A DNA stretch of 64,000 bases, taken from contig CAVSZI010000018.1 in NCBI GenBank assembly GCA_963732345.1, positions 124,001 to 188,000 on the forward strand, written 5' to 3'. How positions within the stretch are numbered: position 1 is the stretch's first letter; every line of letters begins with the position of its first letter. The notes beneath the pieces are model-generated. The model made no database searches, was not told the origin of the DNA, and saw nothing but the letters and a program-made list of their open reading frames with translations. Source of the stretch: Bog-532 sp963732345. GTDB taxonomy: Bacteria > Actinomycetota > Actinomycetes > Streptosporangiales > Streptosporangiaceae. Shown one piece after another: positions 8,730 through 17,024 of the stretch. The translations under genes and the position numbers were made by a program.

Positions 8730-9635
8730 GTGAGACTTGCCACGATCACTACGACGGCCGGGCCGCGCCTGCACGTCCGGGCCCGCAGCGGCTACGTGGA
8801 TCTTGCCGAGGCGACCGGGAATCCGCGCTTCGCGTCCGTCCGGTCGTTCCTGGAAGACGGCCGGGCCGCCTGGGACGCCGCCCGGCAGGCCGCGGCGGGT
8901 GAGGGCCGGGAGTACGAGCCGGCCGACTTCGGGCCTCCGGTCCCAGTGCCGGGGCAGATCCTGTGCCTGGGCCTGAACTACAGCGAGCACGTCCTGGAAG
9001 GCGGCCGCCAGATGCCGGGCTTCCCCGACGCCTTCATGCGGAGCGGGGAGACCGTGCTGGCGCCTTATGCCGACCTCGTGCGGCCGGCGCTGACCGAACG
9101 ATTCGACTACGAGGGCGAACTTGGGATCGTGATCGGCGCGGGCGGCCGCTACATCCCCGCGGACAAGGCCATGGACGCCATCGCGGGATTCACCGTGCTG
9201 AACGACGCGTCCGCGCGCGACTGGCAGCGGGCCGCGTCGCAGTGGACCGCGGGCAAGAACTTCGACGGCAGCATGCCGATCGGCCCGGAGATCGTCACCG
9301 CGGATGAGGTCAATATCCTCGACGTCGCGCTTACGACGGTCCTCGATGGCGAGGTCATGCAGTCGGCGCGGACATCGCAGATGATCGTCGACATCCCCAG
9401 CGCGGTCGAGTTCTTCTCGTCGTTCACGACGCTGCGGCCGGGTGACGTCATCGCGACCGGGACACCGGGCGGTGTGGGCTTTGCCCGTAAGCCGCCGGTC
9501 TGGCTGGAGGCGGGCAGCGTCATCGAGGTCACCATTGAGGGCGTCGGGACGATCCGGAACCGGGTCGTCGCGGAAGCGGGTGACCGGAGCAACTGGCGAT
9601 GGCGGCCAAACCATCCCGCCAGCAGCGGAAGCTAG
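8730..9635 (+). CDS. fumarylacetoacetate hydrolase family protein
   Basis: 301 residues of the FAH superfamily, with an N-terminal cap and the catalytic core. Metal ligands are visible as the acidic pair in FDYEGELGIVIG and the Asp in NDASARDWQ; the mobile lid region and PGDVIATGTPGGVGFARKPP are typical. Relatives hydrolyse or decarboxylate beta-diketo acids such as acylpyruvates, 2-hydroxyhepta-2,4-diene-1,7-dioate or 2,4-diketo sugar acids, so the exact substrate is open. GTG 8730 is preceded by TGAGGAG with 9-base spacing. It stands alone between a terminator and the diguanylate cyclase gene, with no aromatic meta-cleavage genes beside it. Confidence 0.82.
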   Translation: MRLATITTTAGPRLHVRARSGYVDLAEATGNPRFASVRSFLEDGRAAWDAARQAAAGEGREYEPADFGPPVPVPGQILCLGLNYSEHVLEGGRQMPGFPDAFMRSGETVLAPYADLVRPALTERFDYEGELGIVIGAGGRYIPADKAMDAIAGFTVLNDASARDWQRAASQWTAGKNFDGSMPIGPEIVTADEVNILDVALTTVLDGEVMQSARTSQMIVDIPSAVEFFSSFTTLRPGDVIATGTPGGVGFARKPPVWLEAGSVIEVTIEGVGTIRNRVVAEAGDRSNWRWRPNHPASSGS

Positions 9636-9870
9636 CAGAAGAACGCATGACCCCATTGGGCCACGACGGGTCAATTCGCTGGTAAGCGTAAAATGGCCGC
9701 GCACATAACTTTATTCAGAATCCTGTACAGATCTAATATGACCGGCTGACATCTATCGCGTTTTGCGGGCGAGTATCTGGCCGCCCGTTATGATAGGCCA
9801 CTATTGACCGGGCCCAGGTAACTCGTCGCCTGCCGCCAAGCAGGGCTGGGGCACCGGATGGGGGCCACGA

Positions 9871-11688
9871 ATGAGCCAGGACACCGAGACGCCGGCGGAG
9901 CCGCACTACCAAGTGCCGGGCGCTGTGCACGAGGCGACGCGTTCCCTGCTCCGGCTGCGCACCGGCGGCGACGCCCGGCGCGTCGCCGAGCACCTGATCC
10001 GCGAGCTTGGCGGCCAGCTGGTCCGGGCCGGAACGGACGACCCGAGCGTGATCCCGGTCGACGTCTCGTTCGGCGACGGTGAGCCGCTGCTGGCCGCTGC
10101 TCCGCCCGGCAGTGCCGCGCGTGCCCTCCTCGAACGGCACCTGGCCCCCTTCCTGCTCGATGCCCGGCAGGTCCTGCAGCTCAGCGGGCGGAACGAGCGG
10201 CTCGCCGAATCCGCGTCGACCGACTTGCTGACCGGCCTCCCCAACCGCCGCATGCTCGATCGTGCCCTCGGCAGGCTCTCCGCCGACGACACCGTGATCA
10301 TGCTGGACCTGGACCACTTCAAGCAAGTCAACGACAATCTCGGGCACGCGGCCGGCGATGAGGTGCTGCGCGTGTTCGGCAGCGTGCTGCGGGGCACCGT
10401 CAGAGGTCGCGACACCGTCGGGCGATTCGGCGGTGAGGAGTTCCTCATCGTCCTGGCTCCTGGAGCGAACGCGGAGGCCTTTCTCCAGCGGCTGCGCGCC
10501 GAATGGCTGACCGAACGTCCGCTCCCGGTCACGTTCTCGGCGGGTATCGTGCTGTCAGCAGGGGATCCCGACGAGACGGTGCGCCTGGCCGACCAGGCTC
10601 TCTACCAGGCCAAGGAGGCCGGCCGCGATCAGTGGGTCTGGGCCACGGGCGGCCGGCCTGCCAGTTACCGGCCGCCGGGCGACTACCTCCAGACCTACCT
10701 CCGCGATGCCGTCCTCGGCAACCGGCGGGCGGCGGTCCGGCTCACGCTTGACCTGCTCGACCGGCGTGTATCCCGGGAGCTGATCGTCGTGGACCTGCTG
10801 GCCGCGGCTCAGCGCGAAGTCGGCCAGCGCTGGTACTGCAACGAGCTCACCCCGGCCGACGAGCACCTTGCCTCCGGGGTCACCGCGGCTGCGCTGGACA
10901 CGCTCATGGGCGAGACGAGCCAGCCGCCTGGCGGTAGCCTCACCGTGGTCACCTGCGCGGAGGGCGATTTTCATTCGCTGGCCGCGCAGATGTTCGGCGA
11001 GTTGCTGCGCGAGCATGGCGTCGGCGCCACGGTGCTCGGTGCCTCGACGCCCGCCGAGGTGGTGGCGGAGTTTCTCGTCCGCTCGGGCGCCGACTCGCTG
11101 GCGATCTCGTGCAGCGTCCCCCTGTTCTTCCCGGGCACGGTGCGCCTCGCCGACGCCGCGCACCGTCAGGGCATCCCCGTTATCGCGGGTGGCCCGGCGT
11201 TCGGCCACGGCCCCGGCCGGGCCGAGCGGCTCGGCGCCGACGCATGGGCGCTCACCGCGGCTGACGCCGCGGCGATCCTGTTGGGCTGGAGGTCAGAGCC
11301 GCCTTCGGTCAACCGTGACCCGACGCCGGTCGACCCGGTAGCACTTCGTCTCACCGCACAGGCCGAAGCGCTGGGCGGTGCCGCGTTCGACGGCCTCGCT
11401 GCCCGCTTTCCGCCGATGGCCGGCTACGACGAACGCCGGATGGCTCGCGCGCGCGAGGATCTTGTGTTCATCGTCCAATTCCTGGCCGCCACACTGCTCG
11501 CCGCTGACCAGGCGATCTTCGGCGACTTCCTCTACTGGCTGCAGAACCTGCTGGTCCAGCGCGGTGTGCCGGCGCAGGCCCTGATCGCCGGGCTCGAGGC
11601 CCTCCGGCCCGTGGTCGAGGCCGTTGATACCGGAGCAGCGCTGCTGCTCGACCTCGGACGCCAGGAACTCCTCGATGGGCTGCGCTGA
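9871..11688 (+). CDS. diguanylate cyclase fused to a CarH-like B12-binding (putative light-sensing) module
   Basis: 605 residues with an unusual order. Residues ~115-260 form a complete GGDEF domain: STDLLTGLPNRR, LDLDHFKQVNDNLGH, active-site GGEEF at 187-191, and an inhibitory-type RxxD (Arg178-Asp181) exactly five residues before it, so cyclic di-GMP synthesis with feedback inhibition is predicted. Residues ~270-345 are a B12-binding helical cap containing Trp321-x9-Glu331-His332, the W-x9-EH signature of CarH photoreceptors. Residues ~355-475 are the Rossmann B12 domain with His368 in EGDFHSLA, spaced from Trp321 almost as in CarH (47 against 46). The last ~115 residues are all helical, perhaps RsbR-N/globin-like. 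The N-terminal ~110 residues are unrecognised. There is no HTH and no signal peptide. GTG-free ATG start follows GGATGGGGG. Confidence 0.85.
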   Translation: MSQDTETPAEPHYQVPGAVHEATRSLLRLRTGGDARRVAEHLIRELGGQLVRAGTDDPSVIPVDVSFGDGEPLLAAAPPGSAARALLERHLAPFLLDARQVLQLSGRNERLAESASTDLLTGLPNRRMLDRALGRLSADDTVIMLDLDHFKQVNDNLGHAAGDEVLRVFGSVLRGTVRGRDTVGRFGGEEFLIVLAPGANAEAFLQRLRAEWLTERPLPVTFSAGIVLSAGDPDETVRLADQALYQAKEAGRDQWVWATGGRPASYRPPGDYLQTYLRDAVLGNRRAAVRLTLDLLDRRVSRELIVVDLLAAAQREVGQRWYCNELTPADEHLASGVTAAALDTLMGETSQPPGGSLTVVTCAEGDFHSLAAQMFGELLREHGVGATVLGASTPAEVVAEFLVRSGADSLAISCSVPLFFPGTVRLADAAHRQGIPVIAGGPAFGHGPGRAERLGADAWALTAADAAAILLGWRSEPPSVNRDPTPVDPVALRLTAQAEALGGAAFDGLAARFPPMAGYDERRMARAREDLVFIVQFLAATLLAADQAIFGDFLYWLQNLLVQRGVPAQALIAGLEALRPVVEAVDTGAALLLDLGRQELLDGLR

Positions 11689-11692
11689 CCCG

Positions 11693-11727
11693 GACCGGGC
11701 GAGCGGTTTCCAGCCAGCCGCCCGGTC
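11693..11727. terminator. bidirectional terminator between the cyclase gene and purC
   Basis: GACCGGGCG (11693-11701) and CGCCCGGTC (11719-11727) are a perfect 9-bp stem with a 17-base loop, placed between two converging genes. Confidence 0.55.
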
Positions 11728-11801
11728 CCGGCCTCAGCGCGGCATCGAGGTGCTTTTCCAGGTAACCAGGTGTTTTCCAGTTCCTTCAGGTATCTGGGTA
11801 C

Positions 11802-12644
11802 TTAGGTGCCCTTCCAGGGCATACCGGTGAGGCGTTCGTAGACGTCTGTGTAGCGGGCGCGGGTCGCCTCGGCAATGTCCTCGGGAATCGGCGGACCGGG
11901 CGCCGTGCGGTCCCAGTCGAGCGTGGCGGACCAGTCCCGCAGGAATTGCTTGTCCAGGGAATGCTGCGGCCGTCCGGGCGCCCAGGAATCGGCGGGCCAG
12001 AACCGGGAAGAGTCGGGGGTCAGCACCTCGTCGGCGAGGACGATGGACCCATCGGGCGCCCGGCCGAACTCGAGTTTTGTATCGGCAATGATGACGCCAC
12101 GTTCCGCGGCCAGACTGGCGCCCCGGCGGTAAATCTCCAGGGTCAGGCGCCTGAGTTCGGCGGCCGTTTCCTCGCCGACCTCGCTGGCGGTGTCCGCGTA
12201 CGTCAGCGGCTCATCGTGGCCGCTGGCGGCCTTGGTCGTGGGCGTAAACACCGGCTCGGGGAGCTTAGCGCCCTCCGGCAGTCCGGATGGTAGCCGAACG
12301 CCGGAGATGGTGCCGGACTTCTGGTACGAGGCAAGCCCGAGACCGGCCAGGTAGCCACGCGCAATGCACTCCACCGGGAGCATTTCGAGACGGCGGCACC
12401 GGATAGCGCGCCCGGCCCATTCCGGTGGCACATCCGAGGCGGAGATGACGTGGTTCGGTACCACGTCCGCCAGCCGGCCGAACCACCACAGCGACAGCTG
12501 GGTCAGGACTTTTCCCTTGTCCGGAATGGGGGTCGGCAGCACGACGTCGTAGACGCTCACCCGGTCGGAAGCGACCAAGATGATGTCGTCACTGTCCGCA
12601 TACAGATCGCGGACCTTGCCCGAATGTACAAGCTCCAATGGCAC
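11802..12644 (-). CDS. purC: SAICAR synthase (phosphoribosylaminoimidazole-succinocarboxamide synthase)
   Basis: 280 residues matching the whole PurC family: GKVRDLYAD at the N-terminus, the nucleotide-binding VASDRVSVYDVVLPTPIPDKGKVLTQ-type region in two parts, RRLEMLPVECIARGYLAG, and near the C-terminus IIADTKLEFG and LADEVLTPDSSRFWP. It joins aspartate to CAIR in purine synthesis in the cytoplasm. It is monocistronic here and divergent from cutA. A start at ATG 12644 gives an N-terminus (MPLELVHSGKVRDLY) typical of actinobacterial PurC. Confidence 0.93.
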   Translation of the reverse strand: MPLELVHSGKVRDLYADSDDIILVASDRVSVYDVVLPTPIPDKGKVLTQLSLWWFGRLADVVPNHVISASDVPPEWAGRAIRCRRLEMLPVECIARGYLAGLGLASYQKSGTISGVRLPSGLPEGAKLPEPVFTPTTKAASGHDEPLTYADTASEVGEETAAELRRLTLEIYRRGASLAAERGVIIADTKLEFGRAPDGSIVLADEVLTPDSSRFWPADSWAPGRPQHSLDKQFLRDWSATLDWDRTAPGPPIPEDIAEATRARYTDVYERLTGMPWKGT

Positions 12645-12740
12645 TCCCGGAGGGTGGCGAAAGCCGGCGCGTCAGGTACCCCGGGGAAGTTTAGCGATCT
12701 CCGGCGTAGCATCAGGGCCATGGCGGCGGAGGGCGGCACG

Positions 12741-13097
12741 ATGACCGGCTCTGAAGCAAAATATCTGCAGGTGCAGACCACGACCGATTCGCGGGCCGAG
12801 GCGATGGAGCTCGCCCGGGTGGCGGTCGAGTCCAGGCTGGCCGCGTGTGCGCAGGTGGCAGGGCCCATGACCAGCACGTACTGGTGGGACGACGGCGTCG
12901 AGCGGGCCGAGGAGTGGCTGATCATGCTCAAGCTGCCGACGGACCGGTACGACGAACTGGCTGCCCTCCTGACCGAACGCCACAGCTACGACGAGCCGGA
13001 AATCGTCGCCACGCCTATTATCCGGGGTTCCGAGTCCTACCTGACCTGGATAACGGAGGAAACCCGTCCCGAGCCAGCCGATAACGCCACCGGCTGA
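12741..13097 (+). CDS. cutA: CutA-like divalent-cation tolerance protein
   Basis: 118 residues, the usual size of the trimeric ferredoxin-like CutA proteins. Seen: LQVQTTTDSRAEAMELAR, RLAACAQVAGPMTSTYWWDDGVERAEEWLIMLK and the conserved segment HSYDEPEIVATPIIRGSESYLTWI. CutA was linked to copper tolerance in E. coli, but its biochemical role remains unclear. ATG 12741 is chosen for the GGAGGG at 12728-12733; an ATG at 12720 would add seven residues. It is divergent from purC and convergent with the phosphatase gene, with one base between the stops. Confidence 0.88.
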   Translation: MTGSEAKYLQVQTTTDSRAEAMELARVAVESRLAACAQVAGPMTSTYWWDDGVERAEEWLIMLKLPTDRYDELAALLTERHSYDEPEIVATPIIRGSESYLTWITEETRPEPADNATG

Positions 13098-13098
13098 C

Positions 13099-13695
13099 CT
13101 AAATCCCCTCCGGTGGAACATTCCAAGTCAGGATGACCGGCTTGTCGTGCTCGGCACCGAGCGTGGAAATCGTGCCGGTGTCCAGCCGGAACAGCCGTCC
13201 GGCCCAAGCTTCGAGCTCCAGCCAGCGGGCCGTCAGGATCCGCAGGATGTGCGCGTGAGCCACCAGCGCCACGTTCCCGTCGGCTAGCAGCGGGCGGACC
13301 CGGGCCAGCACACGGTCCGCGCGGTCGCCGACGGCCTCGACGGTCTCGCCCGGGTGATCGGCGCCGCCCGGGATCACCCCGTCGCGCCACAGGTACCACC
13401 CGGGCCGCTCGGCCTGGATCTCCTTCGTGGTCCGGCCGTCGTATCCGCCGTAGTCCCATTCCCACAGGTCCGGGTCGGTCGTCGCGCCGGAGACGTCGGC
13501 GAGTTCCGCGGTGCGCATGGCTCGCTGCGCCGGGCTGGTAAATATGGCGATGATGTTTAGTTTCGCCAGCGCCGGGGCCAGCGCGGCCGCCGAGGCCTCG
13601 CCCTTGGTCGTCAGCGGGATGTCCGTGCGGCCGGTGTGGCGGCCGTCGCGGCTCCATTCCGTCTCACCGTGCCGGAGCAGGATCAGGTTTCCCAT
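13099..13695 (-). CDS. histidine phosphatase family protein (phosphoglycerate mutase-like)
   Basis: 198 residues. The phospho-acceptor motif LILLRHGETEWS follows the start; the second arginine is in FTSPAQRAMRTAEL, the acid in DLWEWDYGGYDGRTTKEI, and the second histidine in VALVAHAHILRIL. This is the set of a 2H-phosphatase. Branch members include cofactor-dependent mutases, small-molecule phosphatases and acid phosphatases, and the substrate is unknown. ATG 13695 gives the canonical short N-terminus; further starts upstream would add a non-conserved arginine-rich leader. Confidence 0.82.
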   Translation of the reverse strand: MGNLILLRHGETEWSRDGRHTGRTDIPLTTKGEASAAALAPALAKLNIIAIFTSPAQRAMRTAELADVSGATTDPDLWEWDYGGYDGRTTKEIQAERPGWYLWRDGVIPGGADHPGETVEAVGDRADRVLARVRPLLADGNVALVAHAHILRILTARWLELEAWAGRLFRLDTGTISTLGAEHDKPVILTWNVPPEGI

Positions 13696-13884
13696 AGCCA
13701 CCATTTTGACTATATCCCGCCGGAACCTCGTGGCTGGGGCCCACCCGCGGCCGTCCCGCTGCCTACGCCGCACCCCGTCGCCCGGTACGCCGCCCCGCAT
13801 CGTCGCACGGAGCTCAGCGACTGGCTCCGCCGCCGGACGCTATCGGCCTTATCCGGCATGGGGGGCAGCCTCTACGATCGGGGC

Positions 13885-14706
13885 ATGCCGGTACCGACGG
13901 GGGAAGGACCTGACCCTGCCCTGGGCGAGCCCAACCCGGCTGCGGGGGAGCCGGATTCAACGGACCGGCCCGTCCGGACCGCCCCGGCTGGACGCCGGCG
14001 CCCCTGGGCCGTAACGCTGGCCGTCGGTATCGCCGCGATCATCCTCCTGGTTGCCGCGGTCGGCACGGCCGACCGGGCGCGCGCCGAACTGACCAGGAAG
14101 CCGACAGCGGCGGAACTATCCGCCGCGGCCGCTCTCGGTGAAGCGAGCCGCTGGCAGCGCTGGGCCGCCGGGCAGATCTTCCCGGCTGCGCTGCCCTATA
14201 CGACCGACCTGCTGGACGCCGAAACGGCACGACGGGCCGGGATCGCGCCCGGGTACGGGTGCGCTGCGGCCGTGGACGCCGCGCTGGCCGCGCTCACCCG
14301 GCATGAGGGCTGCCGGGCGGCGGTGCGGGCCAGCTACCTCGATCAGCCCGGCGGCGTGGTCTACACCCTCGGTGTGCTCGCGTTCCCCGATCAGCACGCG
14401 GCGGCCGGGTTCTTCAGCCACTATGCCGCCGGCCGGAGTCCGGTCCGCGGCCTGCACGCGCTGGCGCTGCCTGGTACACCGGCGGCGGCCTTCGCTGATG
14501 CGGCCCGGCAGGCCGCCTCGGCCAGCCTCTACGGTCCCTATGTGGTGCTCACGGTGGCGGGCTACGCGGACGGCCGGCCTGCCGCCGCGACCGGCGAACG
14601 GCGCCCGTCCGCGTTCGCCCCGGCCACCCAGCTCGCGACCGAGATCGGCACGCCGCTGGCCCAGCCGGAGACGGTCCGGTGCGCCACGCGCCAGTGGTCA
14701 TGCTGA
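13885..14706 (+). CDS. single-pass membrane protein of unknown function preceding a protease gene
   Basis: 273 residues; ATG 13858 is an equally possible start. A Pro/Gly-rich acidic N-terminus leads to arginines and one hydrophobic helix (WAVTLAVGIAAIILLVAAVG), after which about 220 residues should lie outside the cell. That part has conserved-looking patches (GEASRWQRWAAGQIFPAALPY, YGCAAAVDAALAALTRHEGC, GVVYTLGVLAFPD) and several paired cysteines, including the last residue. No family was recognised. Its end overlaps the start of the S8 protease gene, so the two are likely made together; a role as a protease partner or substrate is possible but unproven. Confidence 0.6.
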   Translation: MPVPTGEGPDPALGEPNPAAGEPDSTDRPVRTAPAGRRRPWAVTLAVGIAAIILLVAAVGTADRARAELTRKPTAAELSAAAALGEASRWQRWAAGQIFPAALPYTTDLLDAETARRAGIAPGYGCAAAVDAALAALTRHEGCRAAVRASYLDQPGGVVYTLGVLAFPDQHAAAGFFSHYAAGRSPVRGLHALALPGTPAAAFADAARQAASASLYGPYVVLTVAGYADGRPAAATGERRPSAFAPATQLATEIGTPLAQPETVRCATRQWSC

Positions 14707-16214
14707 CGGCACGGGGCGGCCCGCGCCGTCCCTCGCGCGGGGCCCACCAGGCGAGCGGAGCCCGCAAGACGCGCGGAGCCCGCAAGACGCGCGGGGCGCG
14801 CTGGCGAGGCTGCGCTCACCGGGCCGCGGCCATCGCGATGGTCGCGCTGCCGGTCCTGGCGGCCGGCTCACCCGTCCCGACGGCGCCGGCGGGCTCACCG
14901 GTCCCAACGGCACCGGGCTCACCCGTCCCAGCGGTGCCGGCCCGCTCACCCGTCCGGGTGGCGTCGGCCGTCCTCCGGTCCGCCGGGGTGGCGCCCGGGG
15001 TTCGTTCCGCCGAGCAGGCTCAGCTGCGCGCGGTCGGCGCGACCGCGGCGTGGTCAGTGACCAGGGGGAGTGGCGTGACCGTCGGGGTACTCGATTCCGG
15101 CGTCGATGCCACGGTCCCCGACCTAACGGGATCGGTGACCGTCGGGCCGGACTACACAAAGGGCGCGGACCCGCCCGGCTACCAGCCGCCGCACCTGCAC
15201 GGCACCTACATCGCCTCCCTCATCGCCGGGCACGGGAGCGGCCCCGGCGACGCGGACGGGGTAATCGGCGTCGCGCCCGCCGCCACTGTCCTGGCGGTCC
15301 GGGTGATCCTCGACGACCAGGAACCAGGATTCGCGGCCTACCACAACGACACCAACTACAACGACTCGGTGGGCAACGGGATCCGCTACGCCGTCCGTCA
15401 CGGCGCCGGGGTCATCAACATGTCGCTCGGCGGCGACACACCGACGCGGGACCTGCAAGACGCCATCGCCGACGCCATCGCCCATGGGGTGGTCGTCGTC
15501 GCGGCCGCCGGCAATGACGCCACGTCAGGCAGTGGCTTCACGCCCTACAGCTACCCGGCATCCTTCCCGGGCGTCATCTCGGTCGCGGCGGTCGGGGCCG
15601 ACGGCCGCCGCGCGTTCTTCTCCGACCGGAACGCCTCCGTGGTGCTGTCGGCTCCCGGGGTCAACGTCGTCGGCGCGGGACCTGGCGGGAGCTACCTGGA
15701 AGGCAGCGGGACGAGCCCCGCGTCGGCCATCGTGGCCGGGGTGGCCGCGCTGATCCGGTCGCGGTACCCGCGGCTGAGCCCGGTGCAGGTCGAGCTGGCC
15801 ATGATTTCCTCGGCCAGCCGCCGCCCGGCCGGCGGCTACAGCCCGGACGTGGGGTTCGGGGAGGTGAACGCGCCCGCCGCGCTGACCGCCGCGGCGCGGC
15901 TGGCGGCGGCCGCCCCGCAGACGGGGCTGGCCGCCGGAGCGCATTTTGGCCCCGCTCCCGGCCCGATCCAGGTCGTCCACCGCGACGAGGCCCGGATCGA
16001 CGGCTACGGGGTGGCCGGTGCGGTCCTGGCCCTTGTCGGCGTGGCCCTGCTGAGGTTGCTAATTGTCCGGGTCAGGCGGTTCCGGTCGAGTCGGCGCGCA
16101 GTTAAGGCCACCTTGTTATCGAAAAACCACCCTCGGCTGCGGGCTGGTCAACCGGGATGTGTCACAGCAGTTTGCGGAGCCTTAGCAGGTCGCGCATGCT
16201 GGCGTGGACCTTGA
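14679..16214 (+). CDS. membrane-anchored subtilisin-like serine protease (mycosin-like, S8)
   Basis: 511 residues. An arginine-rich N-terminus and hydrophobic stretch (residues ~48-63) act as export signal. The catalytic triad is Asp139 (GVLDSG), His174 (PHLHGTYIAS) and Ser346 (EGSGTSPASA), with oxyanion Asn279 in AAAGND. A C-terminal hydrophobic helix (VAGAVLALVGVALLRLLIV) followed by basic residues anchors it, the layout of mycosins and related extracellular proteases. No type VII secretion genes are nearby. GTG 14679 has GGAG eight bases upstream; ATG 14700 is the alternative. Between signal and protease are repeats (ARKTRG twice, SPVPTAP-like units). The last 53 bp overlap the convergent SCP2 gene. 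Confidence 0.78.
   Translation: MRHAPVVMLTARGGPRRPSRGAHQASGARKTRGARKTRGARWRGCAHRAAAIAMVALPVLAAGSPVPTAPAGSPVPTAPGSPVPAVPARSPVRVASAVLRSAGVAPGVRSAEQAQLRAVGATAAWSVTRGSGVTVGVLDSGVDATVPDLTGSVTVGPDYTKGADPPGYQPPHLHGTYIASLIAGHGSGPGDADGVIGVAPAATVLAVRVILDDQEPGFAAYHNDTNYNDSVGNGIRYAVRHGAGVINMSLGGDTPTRDLQDAIADAIAHGVVVVAAAGNDATSGSGFTPYSYPASFPGVISVAAVGADGRRAFFSDRNASVVLSAPGVNVVGAGPGGSYLEGSGTSPASAIVAGVAALIRSRYPRLSPVQVELAMISSASRRPAGGYSPDVGFGEVNAPAALTAAARLAAAAPQTGLAAGAHFGPAPGPIQVVHRDEARIDGYGVAGAVLALVGVALLRLLIVRVRRFRSSRRAVKATLLSKNHPRLRAGQPGCVTAVCGALAGRACWRGP
14757..14792 (+). repeat. 18-bp tandem repeat, two copies, in the protease gene
   Basis: GGAGCCCGCAAGACGCGC occurs twice head to tail with no mismatch, encoding GARKTR repeats in the leader of the S8 protease. 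The frame is kept. Confidence 0.8.
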
Positions 16215-16506
16215 CCCGGCCGCTCAGCCAGGCCCGGGGGAACGCCCCGAGGTCATTGGACAGCTCGAGGACAACGCTGCTGGGCGCCGTGATCCGGACA
16301 TCGGCCGGGGGATCGCCCGGCGCGGCCTCCTGCACGGGGTCCGCGCCGTGCGGGCCGAACCGGGTCACGAAGGTGACGTTCAGGTCCGTCACGTGGCAAG
16401 AGAATGAGCGCCCGCTGAAGAAGGCATCGCGGTCTTTCGGGTCCAGCTCCGAGAGCCGGCCCGTCAGCTTCACAAATGCCTCACGGCATTCCTCGGCCGT
16501 CGCCAT
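16162..16506 (-). CDS. SCP2 sterol-binding-fold protein
   Basis: 114 residues with the SCP2 lipid-binding fold pattern: helix, then beta strands (SFSCHVTDLNVTFVTRF), PADVRITAPSSVVLELSNDLGAFPRAWLSGRVKVHASMRDLLRLRKLL. The last part, a residue pattern of ...GRVKVxGSxxDLLRLR..., is typical. Such small stand-alone domains bind hydrophobic molecules such as acyl-CoAs or sterols; the ligand is not known. It ends inside the convergent protease gene. Confidence 0.72.
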   Translation of the reverse strand: MATAEECREAFVKLTGRLSELDPKDRDAFFSGRSFSCHVTDLNVTFVTRFGPHGADPVQEAAPGDPPADVRITAPSSVVLELSNDLGAFPRAWLSGRVKVHASMRDLLRLRKLL

Positions 16507-16598
16507 CGCGGCCTCACTCTCAGGATCGTTGGGACGGTAGCGTTCAACGCGGAGGTTAGCGCAGGCGGGGCTGACAATGAGGCAAGGGGCATAGGCAG

Positions 16599-17024
16599 AT
16601 GGCCGAGGAGGACACGGCGGCGAGCATGCGGAACGGGGCAGACGGTATCTCTGAGGCTAGCCGAACACCAGGGACGGACGGCTCTCTCGGGCCCGGTGAT
16701 CCTTCCAGGTCTAGCGGCCTGTGCGGGACAGGCGATGTGCCCGGGACAGGCGTTGTTCCCGGGGTAGGCGTTGTTCCCGGGGCAGGCGTTGTTCCCGGGG
16801 CCACTGTCCTTTCTGGGACGGACCGCATCCCGGAGACGACCGGTATGCCCGGGACCGGAGACGCGCGCGTGGATGAGGCGGTGGCGCGGCTCGGCGGGCT
16901 GGCGGACGCGCCGCTCGACGAGCACCCCGTCATCCTCGAGCAGATCCATGACCGGTTGCGCGAGGTCCTCGGCGAACTCGGCTCCGCCCCGCCGAACGGT
17001 CCCGGCTCTCCCGGCACGCCATGA
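16599..17024 (+). CDS. small conserved helical protein upstream of tlyA, with a repeat expansion
   Basis: 141 residues. Only the C-terminal third looks conserved: VDEAVARLGGLADAPLDEHPVILEQIHDRLREVLGEL, a short helical protein that sits directly before tlyA in many actinomycetes. The first ~85 residues are low complexity, built partly from an 18-bp tandem repeat giving GTGVVPG-type units. The stop overlaps the tlyA start by four bases (ATGA), so it heads the tlyA-nadK-recN cluster. The function is unknown. Confidence 0.65.
   Translation: MAEEDTAASMRNGADGISEASRTPGTDGSLGPGDPSRSSGLCGTGDVPGTGVVPGVGVVPGAGVVPGATVLSGTDRIPETTGMPGTGDARVDEAVARLGGLADAPLDEHPVILEQIHDRLREVLGELGSAPPNGPGSPGTP
16725..16796 (+). 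repeat. 18-bp tandem repeat, four copies
   Basis: Four head-to-tail 18-mers of the form GGGRYAGGCGWTGTKCCC (16725, 16743, 16761, 16779) lie within the gene before tlyA. The unit is a multiple of three, so the frame survives. Each unit begins GGG and ends CCC and can fold on itself. Confidence 0.9.
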
